In this document: one piece after another, positions 1 through 4,921 of the stretch
How positions within the stretch are numbered: position 1 is the first letter of the stretch
Layout: each line of letters starts with the position of its first letter
DNA from: Paracoccaceae bacterium
GTDB lineage: Bacteria; Pseudomonadota; Alphaproteobacteria; Rhodobacterales; Rhodobacteraceae
Assembly: GCA_007131945.1 (NCBI GenBank)
Contig: SLPP01000174.1
Coordinates: 1-6,175, forward strand
Direction: 5' to 3'
Length of the DNA stretch: 6,175 nucleotides
Position numbers and translations under genes: made by a program
Notes under the pieces: generated by a model
What the model was told of the DNA's origin: nothing
Seen by the model: only the letters and a program-made list of their open reading frames with translations
Database searches by the model: none

Positions 1-1683
1 ACGCCCTACATGTACTCGACCTACGAGGCGCCGGCGATGGGCGGCGTCGAATGCGAGGCGCGGCCCTCGGACCGGCAGAAGGTCGTCATCCTCGGCGGCG
101 GGCCGAACCGGATCGGGCAGGGGATCGAGTTCGACTATTGCTGCTGCCACGCCTGCTTCGCGCTGACCGAGGCGGGCTACGAGACGATCATGGTCAACTG
201 CAACCCCGAGACCGTCTCGACCGACTACGACACGTCGGACCGGCTCTATTTCGAGCCGCTGACGCTGGAGCATGTGCTGGAGATCCTGCGGGTCGAAGAG
301 GAGAGGGGCACGCTGCACGGCGTCATCGTCCAGTTCGGCGGCCAGACGCCGCTGAAACTCGCCAACGCGCTGCATGACGAGGGGATCCCTATCCTCGGCA
401 CCTCACCCGACGCGATCGACCTCGCCGAGGATCGCGAGCGGTTCCAGAAGCTCCTGAACGAGCTTGGCCTGAAGCAGCCGGTCAACGGCATCGCCTTTTC
501 CGAGGCGCAGGCGCTGGAGATCGCCGAGGTCGTGGGCTTCCCGCTGGTGATCCGCCCGTCCTACGTGCTCGGCGGGCGGGCGATGGAGATCGTGCGCGAC
601 CGCGATCACCTGCAGCGCTACATCGCTACCGCCGTCGACGTGTCGGGGAAGAACCCGGTGCTCCTGGACAGCTATCTCTCGGGCGCGATCGAGGTCGATG
701 TCGATGCGCTGTCCGATGGCGACCGGGTGCATGTCGCCGGCATCATGGAGCATATCGAGGAGGCGGGCGTGCATTCGGGCGACAGCGCCTGCTGCCTGCC
801 GCCGCATTCGCTTTCGACCGAGGCGGTGGCGGAACTCAAGCGGCAGACCGAGCTTCTGGCGCGCGGGCTCAACGTCGTCGGGCTGATGAACGTGCAGTTC
901 GCGATCAAGGACGGCGCGATCTACGTGCTCGAGGTGAACCCGCGCGCCTCGCGCACCGTGCCCTTCGTCGCCAAGGCGACCGACAGCGCGATTGCGTCGA
1001 TCGCGGCGCGGCTGATGGCGGGTGAGAAGCTGGAGAGCTTCCCGCTGCGCGAGCCCTATCCGGCGGGTGTCGGGCCGGATACCGACCTGCCGCTCGCCGA
1101 TCCGCTGACGCTCGCCGACCCGATCACGCCCTGGTATTCGGTCAAGGAGGCGGTGCTGCCCTTTGCGCGCTTTCCCGGCGTCGACACGCTGCTTGGCCCC
1201 GAGATGCGCTCGACCGGCGAGGTGATGGGCTGGGACCGGTCGTTCCCGCTCGCCTTCCTCAAGGCGCAGCTCGGCGCCGGGACGATCCTGCCCGAGGGCG
1301 GGCGCGTCTTCGTCTCGATTCGCGACGCCGACAAGACCGAGGCGATGGCGCAGGCGGCGCGCGAGCTGGTGGCGCTGGGTTTCGAGCTGGTCGCGACCGG
1401 CGGGACGGCGAAATGGCTCGGCGCGCAGGGGATCGCGGCGGTCCCGGTCAACAAGGTCTACGAGGGCCGGCCGAATATCGTCGACCGGCTGAAGAACGGC
1501 GAGATCGCGCTGGTCTTGAACACGACCGAGGGCGCGCAGGCCATCGCCGACAGCCGCGAGATCCGCACCAACACGCTGATGGACAAGATCCCCTACTACA
1601 CCACCGCCGCCGGCGCGATCGCGGCGGTCGCGGCGATGCAGGCGCGCAAGGAAGGGATCGGGGTGCGGACGCTGCAGGGCTGA
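1..1683 (+). CDS. carB: Carbamoyl-phosphate synthase large subunit, C-terminal half (5'-truncated by window edge)
   Basis: CarB makes carbamoyl phosphate from bicarbonate, ATP and the ammonia delivered by the CarA glutaminase subunit, feeding arginine and pyrimidine synthesis in the cytosol. The frame is open from base 1 and 560 residues are visible, against about 1,070-1,110 for the whole protein, so the N-terminal carboxyphosphate half lies outside. The visible part starts in the TPYMYSTYE segment that joins the two halves. The second ATP-grasp unit follows: [15 protein letters not shown] near visible residues 32-46, [19 protein letters not shown] near 68-86, [13 protein letters not shown] near 185-197 and [12 protein letters not shown] near 311-322. 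The C-terminal MGS-like allosteric domain occupies about 430-560. It keeps TGGTA and [10 protein letters not shown], which match the effector-binding THGTA and NKVHEGRPHI of E. coli CarB. A linker near residues 341-376 is about 20 residues longer than in E. coli, as I recall for Rhodobacteraceae. No frameshift is seen. Identification is essentially certain. Confidence 0.98.
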   Translation, partial: TPYMYSTYEAPAMGGVECEARPSDRQKVVILGGGPNRIGQGIEFDYCCCHACFALTEAGYETIMVNCNPETVSTDYDTSDRLYFEPLTLEHVLEILRVEEERGTLHGVIVQFGGQTPLKLANALHDEGIPILGTSPDAIDLAEDRERFQKLLNELGLKQPVNGIAFSEAQALEIAEVVGFPLVIRPSYVLGGRAMEIVRDRDHLQRYIATAVDVSGKNPVLLDSYLSGAIEVDVDALSDGDRVHVAGIMEHIEEAGVHSGDSACCLPPHSLSTEAVAELKRQTELLARGLNVVGLMNVQFAIKDGAIYVLEVNPRASRTVPFVAKATDSAIASIAARLMAGEKLESFPLREPYPAGVGPDTDLPLADPLTLADPITPWYSVKEAVLPFARFPGVDTLLGPEMRSTGEVMGWDRSFPLAFLKAQLGAGTILPEGGRVFVSIRDADKTEAMAQAARELVALGFELVATGGTAKWLGAQGIAAVPVNKVYEGRPNIVDRLKNGEIALVLNTTEGAQAIADSREIRTNTLMDKIPYYTTAAGAIAAVAAMQARKEGIGVRTLQG

Positions 1684-1721
1684 GGCCGCGGGCCGGCGCG
1701 GCCGGGTCGGGAACGGCCCGG
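1684..1721 (+). terminator. GC-rich hairpins directly after carB (possible terminator, no U-tract)
   Basis: Two strong hairpins begin right after the carB stop codon. The first pairs GGCCGCG (1684-1690) with CGCGGCC (1697-1703) around a six-base loop. The second pairs CCGGGTCG (1702-1709) with CGGCCCGG (1714-1721), with one G-U wobble and a GGAA (GNRA-type) loop. They share two bases, so they would compete or stack. No run of T follows, so this is not a textbook intrinsic terminator. It may act as a 3'-end stabilising structure or assist termination. Confidence 0.45.
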
Positions 1722-1816
1722 GGCGGTAGGTGTGCACGCGTGATCACTCTGGCAAAGCACTGATAGAAAAGGAAATATCGGCGCCGTTAACCGCAATGAA
1801 ACTTTCGCGGCGGGCA
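1722..1816. other. AT-richer non-coding island in the convergent gap
   Basis: This stretch lies between the carB 3' hairpins and the terminator of the facing PRC gene. Bases about 1740-1806 are clearly richer in A/T than the rest of the window. I find no convincing ORF, ribosome binding site, tRNA or clear promoter. A reading frame with ATG at 1796 exists, but it has no Shine-Dalgarno sequence and runs through the opposite gene's terminator into antisense sequence. It is best described as intergenic sequence of unknown role. Confidence 0.5.
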
Positions 1817-1849
1817 GGAAAAGCCCCGCCCGTGCGGGCGGACGGGGCG
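1817..1849 (-). terminator. Intrinsic terminator of the PRC-barrel gene
   Basis: Read on the minus strand, a GC-rich hairpin pairs CCGCCCG with CGGGCGG (1835-1841 with 1826-1832). An alternative outer pairing joins GCCCCG with CGGGGC (1843-1848 with 1823-1828). It is followed by TTTT (1822-1819) and CC. It lies about 35-65 bases beyond the stop codon of the minus-strand gene ending at 1884. The stem plus U-tract fits Rho-independent termination. The hairpin is also symmetric enough to hinder plus-strand readthrough from carB. Confidence 0.75.
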
Positions 1850-1883
1850 AGAGCGGCAAGCGCCGGACGGGCGCGTCGCGGTG

Positions 1884-2867
1884 TCAGCTTTCGTATTCGG
1901 GCAGCGTTTCCAGCTGCTCCTGGGTCATCGGGACATGGACGCGCAGCGACTCGTCGTCGTCATTGTGGTAGAGTTGCGCCTCGTCCATCTCGAGCGCGAC
2001 GGTGTGGCTGCCGATGCCCAGGAACCCGCCGATATCGAGCACCAGATGGGTGACGGTGTCATCCGAGCCGATCACCACGTCCTCGACCTGACCGATCGTC
2101 TCGCCATGCGCGTCATGGACATCGGCGCCGATCAGCATGTCGGCCGTTGGCGCGCTGTCGATCGCGTGATAGCCCTCGGGCGCCTCGGCCGGGGATTGCG
2201 GCGAGCCGGTCATCGTCTCGCGCTCGGCGGCGGCCGTCTGCTCATCGGCCTCACCCGCGGCTTCGGGCATCTGCGGCGCCGTCGCCTGGTATTCGAAGCC
2301 GGTCTCGAGCGTCGAGTCGTCCCATTCCGGCAACTCTTCCAGCTGCTCGCGCGAGACCGCCGCGACGACGAAGAAGTCGTCGAGATCCTCGGCCTCGGCC
2401 GCGTCCTCGTTGGCCACGAAGTAGATCTGGTCCAGATCGACCATCACCGTATGCGCCATGAAGCCGAGGAAGCCGCCGACATCGACGAGGATGCCGCGGA
2501 TCCGGCCGTCCTGGGTCAGGATCACGTCGTTGATCGAGCCGACATTCTCCCAGGCGTCGCGCTCGGCGAGGAAGGTCTCGTCGCTGGTCCAGCGCAGGCT
2601 GCGGTCGTCGCGGGCCGCGTTCGGCTCGCCGGCATGCTGCATCGTGCCGCCGTGCAGGTCGCGCACCGCGTCGCTGTCGAGCGTGTGCAGGTCCATGCCG
2701 ATGAACTCGGACGCGCGGAAGGCCGGTACCATCTGGCCGGCTTGCGTCTGCGCCGCCGTCTGCGCCGTCGTCTGTGCCGCGGTCCCGTCGCCATAGCCCG
2801 AACTCTGGGCGACGGCGCCGAGCGCGGTCATGCTGACGATGGCCGTGGTGTACATCAGGGTTTTCAT
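1884..2867 (-). CDS. Secreted protein with two PRC-barrel domains
   Basis: This is a 327-residue exported protein of unknown biochemical role. PRC-barrels are small beta-barrel folds found in the photosynthetic reaction-centre H subunit, in RimM and in many alphaproteobacterial envelope or stress proteins. Residues 1-20 form a signal peptide (MKTLMYTTAIVSMTALGAVA, predicted cut at AVA/Q). A low-complexity Ala/Gln/Thr linker follows at 29-45. Domain 1 spans about 50-182, with DVGGFLGFMAHTV at 129-141. Domain 2 spans about 240-325, with DIGGFLGIGSHTV at 278-290. Both end in a matching motif, REQLEELPEW (173-182) and QEQLETLPEY (316-325), so the halves are an internal duplication. Domain 1 carries about 45 extra residues (65-110) between its first strand and the rest of the barrel. 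An acidic linker (183-240) joins the domains. The ATG at 2867 is chosen because a GGAGG lies six bases upstream and the signal peptide starts there; an in-frame extension to 3008 has neither. It has its own terminator and probably its own promoter. The periplasm is the likely location. Confidence 0.9.
   Translation of the reverse strand: MKTLMYTTAIVSMTALGAVAQSSGYGDGTAAQTTAQTAAQTQAGQMVPAFRASEFIGMDLHTLDSDAVRDLHGGTMQHAGEPNAARDDRSLRWTSDETFLAERDAWENVGSINDVILTQDGRIRGILVDVGGFLGFMAHTVMVDLDQIYFVANEDAAEAEDLDDFFVVAAVSREQLEELPEWDDSTLETGFEYQATAPQMPEAAGEADEQTAAAERETMTGSPQSPAEAPEGYHAIDSAPTADMLIGADVHDAHGETIGQVEDVVIGSDDTVTHLVLDIGGFLGIGSHTVALEMDEAQLYHNDDDESLRVHVPMTQEQLETLPEYES
2746..2781 (-). repeat. Three 12-bp tandem repeats coding an Ala/Gln/Thr linker
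   Basis: On the plus strand, three near-identical 12-base units (GTCTGCGCCGCC, GTCTGCGCCGTC, GTCTGTGCCGCG) lie head to tail. On the minus strand they encode the T-A/T-A-Q repeats (residues about 29-40) just after the signal peptide of the PRC-barrel protein. The unit length is a multiple of three, so gain or loss by slippage would stay in frame and change only linker length. Confidence 0.7.
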
Positions 2868-2873
2868 CTTTCG

Positions 2874-2878
2874 CCTCC
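2874..2878 (-). promoter_or_regulatory. Ribosome binding site deciding the PRC gene start
   Basis: A GGAGG on the minus strand lies six bases before the ATG at 2867. It supports this start over the longer in-frame extension to 3008, which is arginine/proline-rich and would bury the signal peptide. Confidence 0.8.
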
Positions 2879-2917
2879 AAACTTGCTGTCCCGGACGGTG
2901 CCGGGGTCTGGCGCAAT

Positions 2918-2942
2918 AACCGGCGCGCGGCGGTGCGGTTCC
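2918..2942 (-). promoter_or_regulatory. Putative ECF-type (EcfG general stress-like) promoter of the PRC gene
   Basis: On the minus strand GGAAC (2942-2938) is followed after 17 bases by GTT (2920-2918). This matches the published alphaproteobacterial EcfG general-stress pattern, GGAAC-N16/17-GTT. A start site roughly 7-10 bases downstream would leave a leader of about 40 bases before the ATG at 2867. The position is right, and from general knowledge PRC-barrel genes are frequent members of such regulons. The match is by eye, the spacer is very GC-rich, and some Rhodobacterales lack the PhyR/EcfG pathway, so this stays a prediction. Confidence 0.45.
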
Positions 2943-2978
2943 GCGACCGGACTCTGCGAAGGCGGGTTTCGGCCGATC

Positions 2979-3000
2979 CCGGAGGGGACGATGCCTCCGG
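2979..3000 (-). other. Inverted repeat between the HIT and PRC genes
   Basis: CCGGAGG (2979-2985) and CCTCCGG (2994-3000) form a 7-bp stem with an eight-base loop. It lies about 65-85 bases beyond the HIT stop codon on the minus strand. No T-run follows, so terminator function is weakly supported. It could be a 3'-end hairpin of the tesA-HIT transcript or an operator upstream of the PRC promoter. Confidence 0.3.
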
Positions 3001-3034
3001 CCCGTCATCGCGCGGCGGGGCGCGGCCGGGGTCA

Positions 3035-3060
3035 GGGAACGGCGTCGGGGAACGGCGTCA
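3035..3060. repeat. 13-bp tandem duplication after the HIT gene
   Basis: Two adjacent 13-base units, GGGAACGGCGTCG (3035-3047) and GGGAACGGCGTCA (3048-3060), differ at the last base only. The flanks share GTCAGGG (3031-3037 and 3057-3063). The repeat ends four bases outside the HIT stop codon and is non-coding. Confidence 0.7.
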
Positions 3061-3064
3061 GGGG

Positions 3065-3496
3065 TTACTGAAGAGTGTCCTGCAACTCTCTGGCGATGCG
3101 CGACATTTCGTCACCGGGAAGCTGCGGTGGAACGGCGTAGCCTTCCGGCCCGTCGGCTAGGTAGGCCGCCGACGAGACGTCGTGGACATGGTGCATCGGC
3201 ACGACATGGGCATGCGCGTGCGGCACATGGATGCCGGTATAGAACATCGCTACCCGCTCCACCCGGTAGAGCCGCTTCATCGCCCGGGCGAGGCGCTGCG
3301 CGCAGCCGGTGACGCTTGTGGCGAGCGCCTCGGGCAGGTCCTCGAACCAGACATGGTGGTCCTTCGGGATGACCAGCGTGTGGCCGGGGCGGATCGGGTG
3401 CAGGTCGAGGAAGGCGAGGACATGCTCGTCCTCGTGTACCTTGTGGGCGGGCAGCTCGCCGCGCGCGATGCGGCAGAAGAGGCAGTCGGCGCTCAC
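3065..3496 (-). CDS. HIT-family (histidine triad) nucleotide hydrolase
   Basis: A 143-residue cytosolic protein of the HIT superfamily, whose members hydrolyse or transfer nucleoside monophosphates from substrates such as dinucleoside polyphosphates and adenosine phosphoramidates. The signature H-x-H-x-H is at His93, His95 and His97 (VPHAHAHVVP), with the middle or last histidine acting as nucleophile in the family. The N-terminal CLFCRIARGE (5-14) and the HPIRPGHTLVIPKDHH segment (33-48) are classic. In many HIT proteins a Gln (AGQ-x-V-x-H) precedes the triad; here the equivalent stretch reads TGIHVPH, and histidines are frequent around it (90, 93, 95, 97, 102, 103, 105). The start is GTG at 3496, overlapping the upstream tesA stop by four bases (GTGA), with GGAG eight bases upstream, so it is probably translationally coupled. 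The exact substrate is unknown. Family assignment is very secure; nothing supports a specific Hint, GalT or Ap4A subgroup. Confidence 0.93.
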   Translation of the reverse strand: MSADCLFCRIARGELPAHKVHEDEHVLAFLDLHPIRPGHTLVIPKDHHVWFEDLPEALATSVTGCAQRLARAMKRLYRVERVAMFYTGIHVPHAHAHVVPMHHVHDVSSAAYLADGPEGYAVPPQLPGDEMSRIARELQDTLQ

Positions 3497-4173
3497 GATC
3501 CCTTCTCCTCCTCTTCGATCCCGCGCAGCCAGTCCGAGACGACCGGCCCCAGCCCCTCGACGATCGCCTGCACGCCGAGCGCGCTGGGATGCAGGAAATC
3601 GTCCTGCATCAGTTCGGCATAGGACAGGCCAAGCTCGTGCTTCTCGCTCATCGGCTGCAGCAGATTCGGAAAGAGCGGCGCGTCGTAATCGGCGGCGAGT
3701 TCGCGATACATCGCCTCGAAGGCGTCGCGGAATTCGGGGCCGTAATTGCCCGGCGCGGGCAGGCCGACGAGCATCGCCGGGATCCCCTCGGCCTCGAGCC
3801 GGGCGAGGATCGCCTCGAGGTTCGCCCGGCTCGCCGCCGGGTCGATGCCGCGCAACAGATCGTTGCCGCCGAGCGCGACCATCATCGCGTCGGGTCCGTC
3901 GGCCAGCGTCCAGTCGAGCCGCGAGAGCCCGCCGGCGGTGGTGTCGCCGCTGACGCCGGCATTGATCACGATGACGTCATGGCCGCGATCGCGCAGCCAG
4001 GCCTCGAGCTGCGGCACCAGCCCCTCGTCCTGCGGCAGGCCGTAGCCCTGGGTCAGCGAATCGCCCAGCGCCGCCAGCCGGACCGGGCCCGGCTCGGCCG
4101 CGGCACCGCCGGAAAGGGCGAGCGCCGCCGCGCAGGCCAGCGCGCCGATGCCGCGCCGCAGCTTGTCTGCCAC
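3493..4173 (-). CDS. tesA: Periplasmic GDSL esterase / thioesterase I / lysophospholipase (TesA-like)
   Basis: A 226-residue SGNH-hydrolase of the TesA/arylesterase type, which hydrolyses acyl thioesters, lysophospholipids and short aryl esters, normally in the periplasm. With the GTG at 4173, residues 1-26 make a good signal peptide: basic MADKLRRG, hydrophobic core, and GAAA before the cut. The four SGNH blocks follow: GDSLTQGYG with nucleophile Ser39, NAGVSGDTTAGG with Gly73, ALGGNDLLRG with Asn104, and DDFLHP with Asp192 and His195. All catalytic residues are present and the length is near the E. coli enzyme (208). An ATG at 4224 is an alternative start. It would add 17 residues, put a long hydrophobic tail before the signal peptide and overlap the divergent ATPase start, and bases 4174-4222 look non-coding, so I prefer GTG. 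Its Shine-Dalgarno is weak either way. The stop overlaps the HIT start by four bases. Divergent ybbA-ybbP matches the E. coli gene order. Function is secure; the start is uncertain. Confidence 0.92.
   Translation of the reverse strand: MADKLRRGIGALACAAALALSGGAAAEPGPVRLAALGDSLTQGYGLPQDEGLVPQLEAWLRDRGHDVIVINAGVSGDTTAGGLSRLDWTLADGPDAMMVALGGNDLLRGIDPAASRANLEAILARLEAEGIPAMLVGLPAPGNYGPEFRDAFEAMYRELAADYDAPLFPNLLQPMSEKHELGLSYAELMQDDFLHPSALGVQAIVEGLGPVVSDWLRGIEEEEKGS
3505..3508 (-). promoter_or_regulatory. Ribosome binding site for the GTG start of the HIT gene
   Basis: A purine-rich run with GGAG (minus strand, 3508-3505) ends eight bases before the GTG at 3496. It lies inside the last codons of tesA and doubles as their Glu-Glu-Glu-Lys coding sequence, which supports coupled translation of the two genes. 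Confidence 0.6.
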
Positions 4174-4190
4174 AGCCGAAGGCCCATATG
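4163..4190 (+). promoter_or_regulatory. Weak sigma-70-like promoter candidate for ybbA-ybbP
   Basis: TTGTCT (4163-4168) and CATATG (4185-4190), 16 bases apart, lie upstream of the ATPase gene. The -35 matches consensus at four of six bases and the -10 at only three. The start site would fall near 4197-4200, leaving a leader of about 25 bases. If correct, it overlaps the start of tesA, so the two divergent units would share about 50 bases of control region. Confidence 0.25.
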
Positions 4191-4209
4191 CCGAAAGAAC
4201 CGCTGGTAC

Positions 4210-4213
4210 GAGG
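4210..4213 (+). promoter_or_regulatory. Ribosome binding site of ybbA
   Basis: GAGG at 4210-4213 lies nine bases before the ATG at 4223 on the plus strand. It supports that start and argues that the bases just left of it are leader rather than tesA coding sequence. Confidence 0.5.
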
Positions 4214-4222
4214 TAAACGTGC

Positions 4223-4921
4223 ATGACCGATCCCGTTCTGTCCTTGAAGGACGCGGCGCTGACCCTGCAGGGCAATGCCGGCCCGGTTGAGATACTGCGT
4301 GGCATCACGCTCGATGTCCACCGCGGCGAGACACTGGGCCTCGTCGGGCCGTCGGGTTCGGGCAAGTCGTCGCTCCTGATGCTCATGGGCGGGCTGGAGC
4401 GGGCGACGGGCGGGCAGGTGCACGCGCTGGGCCACGACCTGACGGCGCTCGACGAGGATGCGCTGGCGCGGTTTCGCAGGGGCAATATGGGGGTCGTCTT
4501 CCAGTCCTTCCACCTCGTCCCGACGATGACGGCCCTGGAAAACGTGGCGACGCCGCTGGAACTGGCCGGCCGGCCGGACGCCTTCGAGCGGGCCGAGGAC
4601 GAGCTGCGCGCGGTCGGGCTGGAGGCGCGGATGCACCACTACCCGGCGCAGCTTTCGGGCGGCGAGCAGCAGCGCGTGGCGCTCGCCCGCGCCGCCGCGC
4701 CGCGCCCGGCGATCCTTCTGGCCGACGAGCCCACGGGCAATCTCGACGGCGCCAATGGCGAGGCGATCATGCGGCTCCTTTTCGGCCTGCGCGACCGGCA
4801 CGGCGCGACGCTGGTGCTGGTCACGCATGCACCCGAGCTCGCCGCGCGCTGCGACCGGGTGATCCGGCTGCGCGACGGGCGGATCGAGGGCGAGGAGCGG
4901 CACCTGGAGGCCGCGCAATGA
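4223..4921 (+). CDS. ybbA: ABC transporter ATP-binding protein, YbbA/LolD/MacB family
   Basis: A 232-residue cytosolic ATPase that drives the membrane partner encoded immediately downstream. All ABC motifs are intact: Walker A GPSGSGKSS (42-50), Q-loop FQSFHL (93-98), signature LSGGEQQR (144-151), Walker B ILLADEPTGNLD (164-175) and H-loop histidine 202 in VTHAPE. The DEPTGNLD Walker B and VFQSFHLVPTMTALENV are typical of the LolD/MacB/FtsE group, which uses ATP for mechanical work across the membrane rather than simple substrate passage. The start is ATG at 4223 with GAGG nine bases upstream. The stop overlaps the permease start (ATGA, 4918-4921), implying a translationally coupled pair. The divergent neighbour is the TesA-type esterase, the E. 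coli tesA / ybbA-ybbP order, which makes YbbA more likely than LolD or MacB. No membrane-fusion protein or LolC/E-type permease is visible. Family assignment is certain and the YbbA subgroup likely. Confidence 0.93.
   Translation: MTDPVLSLKDAALTLQGNAGPVEILRGITLDVHRGETLGLVGPSGSGKSSLLMLMGGLERATGGQVHALGHDLTALDEDALARFRRGNMGVVFQSFHLVPTMTALENVATPLELAGRPDAFERAEDELRAVGLEARMHHYPAQLSGGEQQRVALARAAAPRPAILLADEPTGNLDGANGEAIMRLLFGLRDRHGATLVLVTHAPELAARCDRVIRLRDGRIEGEERHLEAAQ

Noticed and set aside
1710..1735. A second GGAAC promoter-like box after carB
   Set aside because: The GGAA is the loop of a hairpin and no GTT occurs 16-17 bases downstream.
403..1737. A 444-codon open frame antisense to carB
   Set aside because: It is a shadow of carB codon bias: Arg/His/Asp-rich composition, no recognisable domain, no good ribosome binding site. 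carB itself is unmistakable.
1730..2053. Possible small gene starting at 1730 or 1796 in the convergent gap
   Set aside because: No Shine-Dalgarno, and it runs through the facing terminator into antisense of the PRC gene with Arg/Ala-rich low-complexity translation.
2868..3008. N-terminal extension of the PRC gene to 3008
   Set aside because: It would add 47 Arg/Pro-rich residues in front of a clean signal peptide, while GGAGG sits correctly before the ATG at 2867.
3036..3066. GGAAC boxes in the 13-bp repeats as ECF promoter
   Set aside because: Spacings to the next GTT are about 23 and 10 bases, and the direction points into the antisense of HIT.
1881..3071. A 396-codon plus-strand frame opposite the PRC-barrel gene
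   Set aside because: It is composed of Arg/Leu/Val/Asp repeats mirroring the minus-strand gene, which has a signal peptide, SD and two PRC domains.
4225..4485. Longer tesA frame extending to 4485
   Set aside because: The extra 87 residues are antisense to the ATPase gene and Ser/Pro/Arg-rich, with no homology I recognise.
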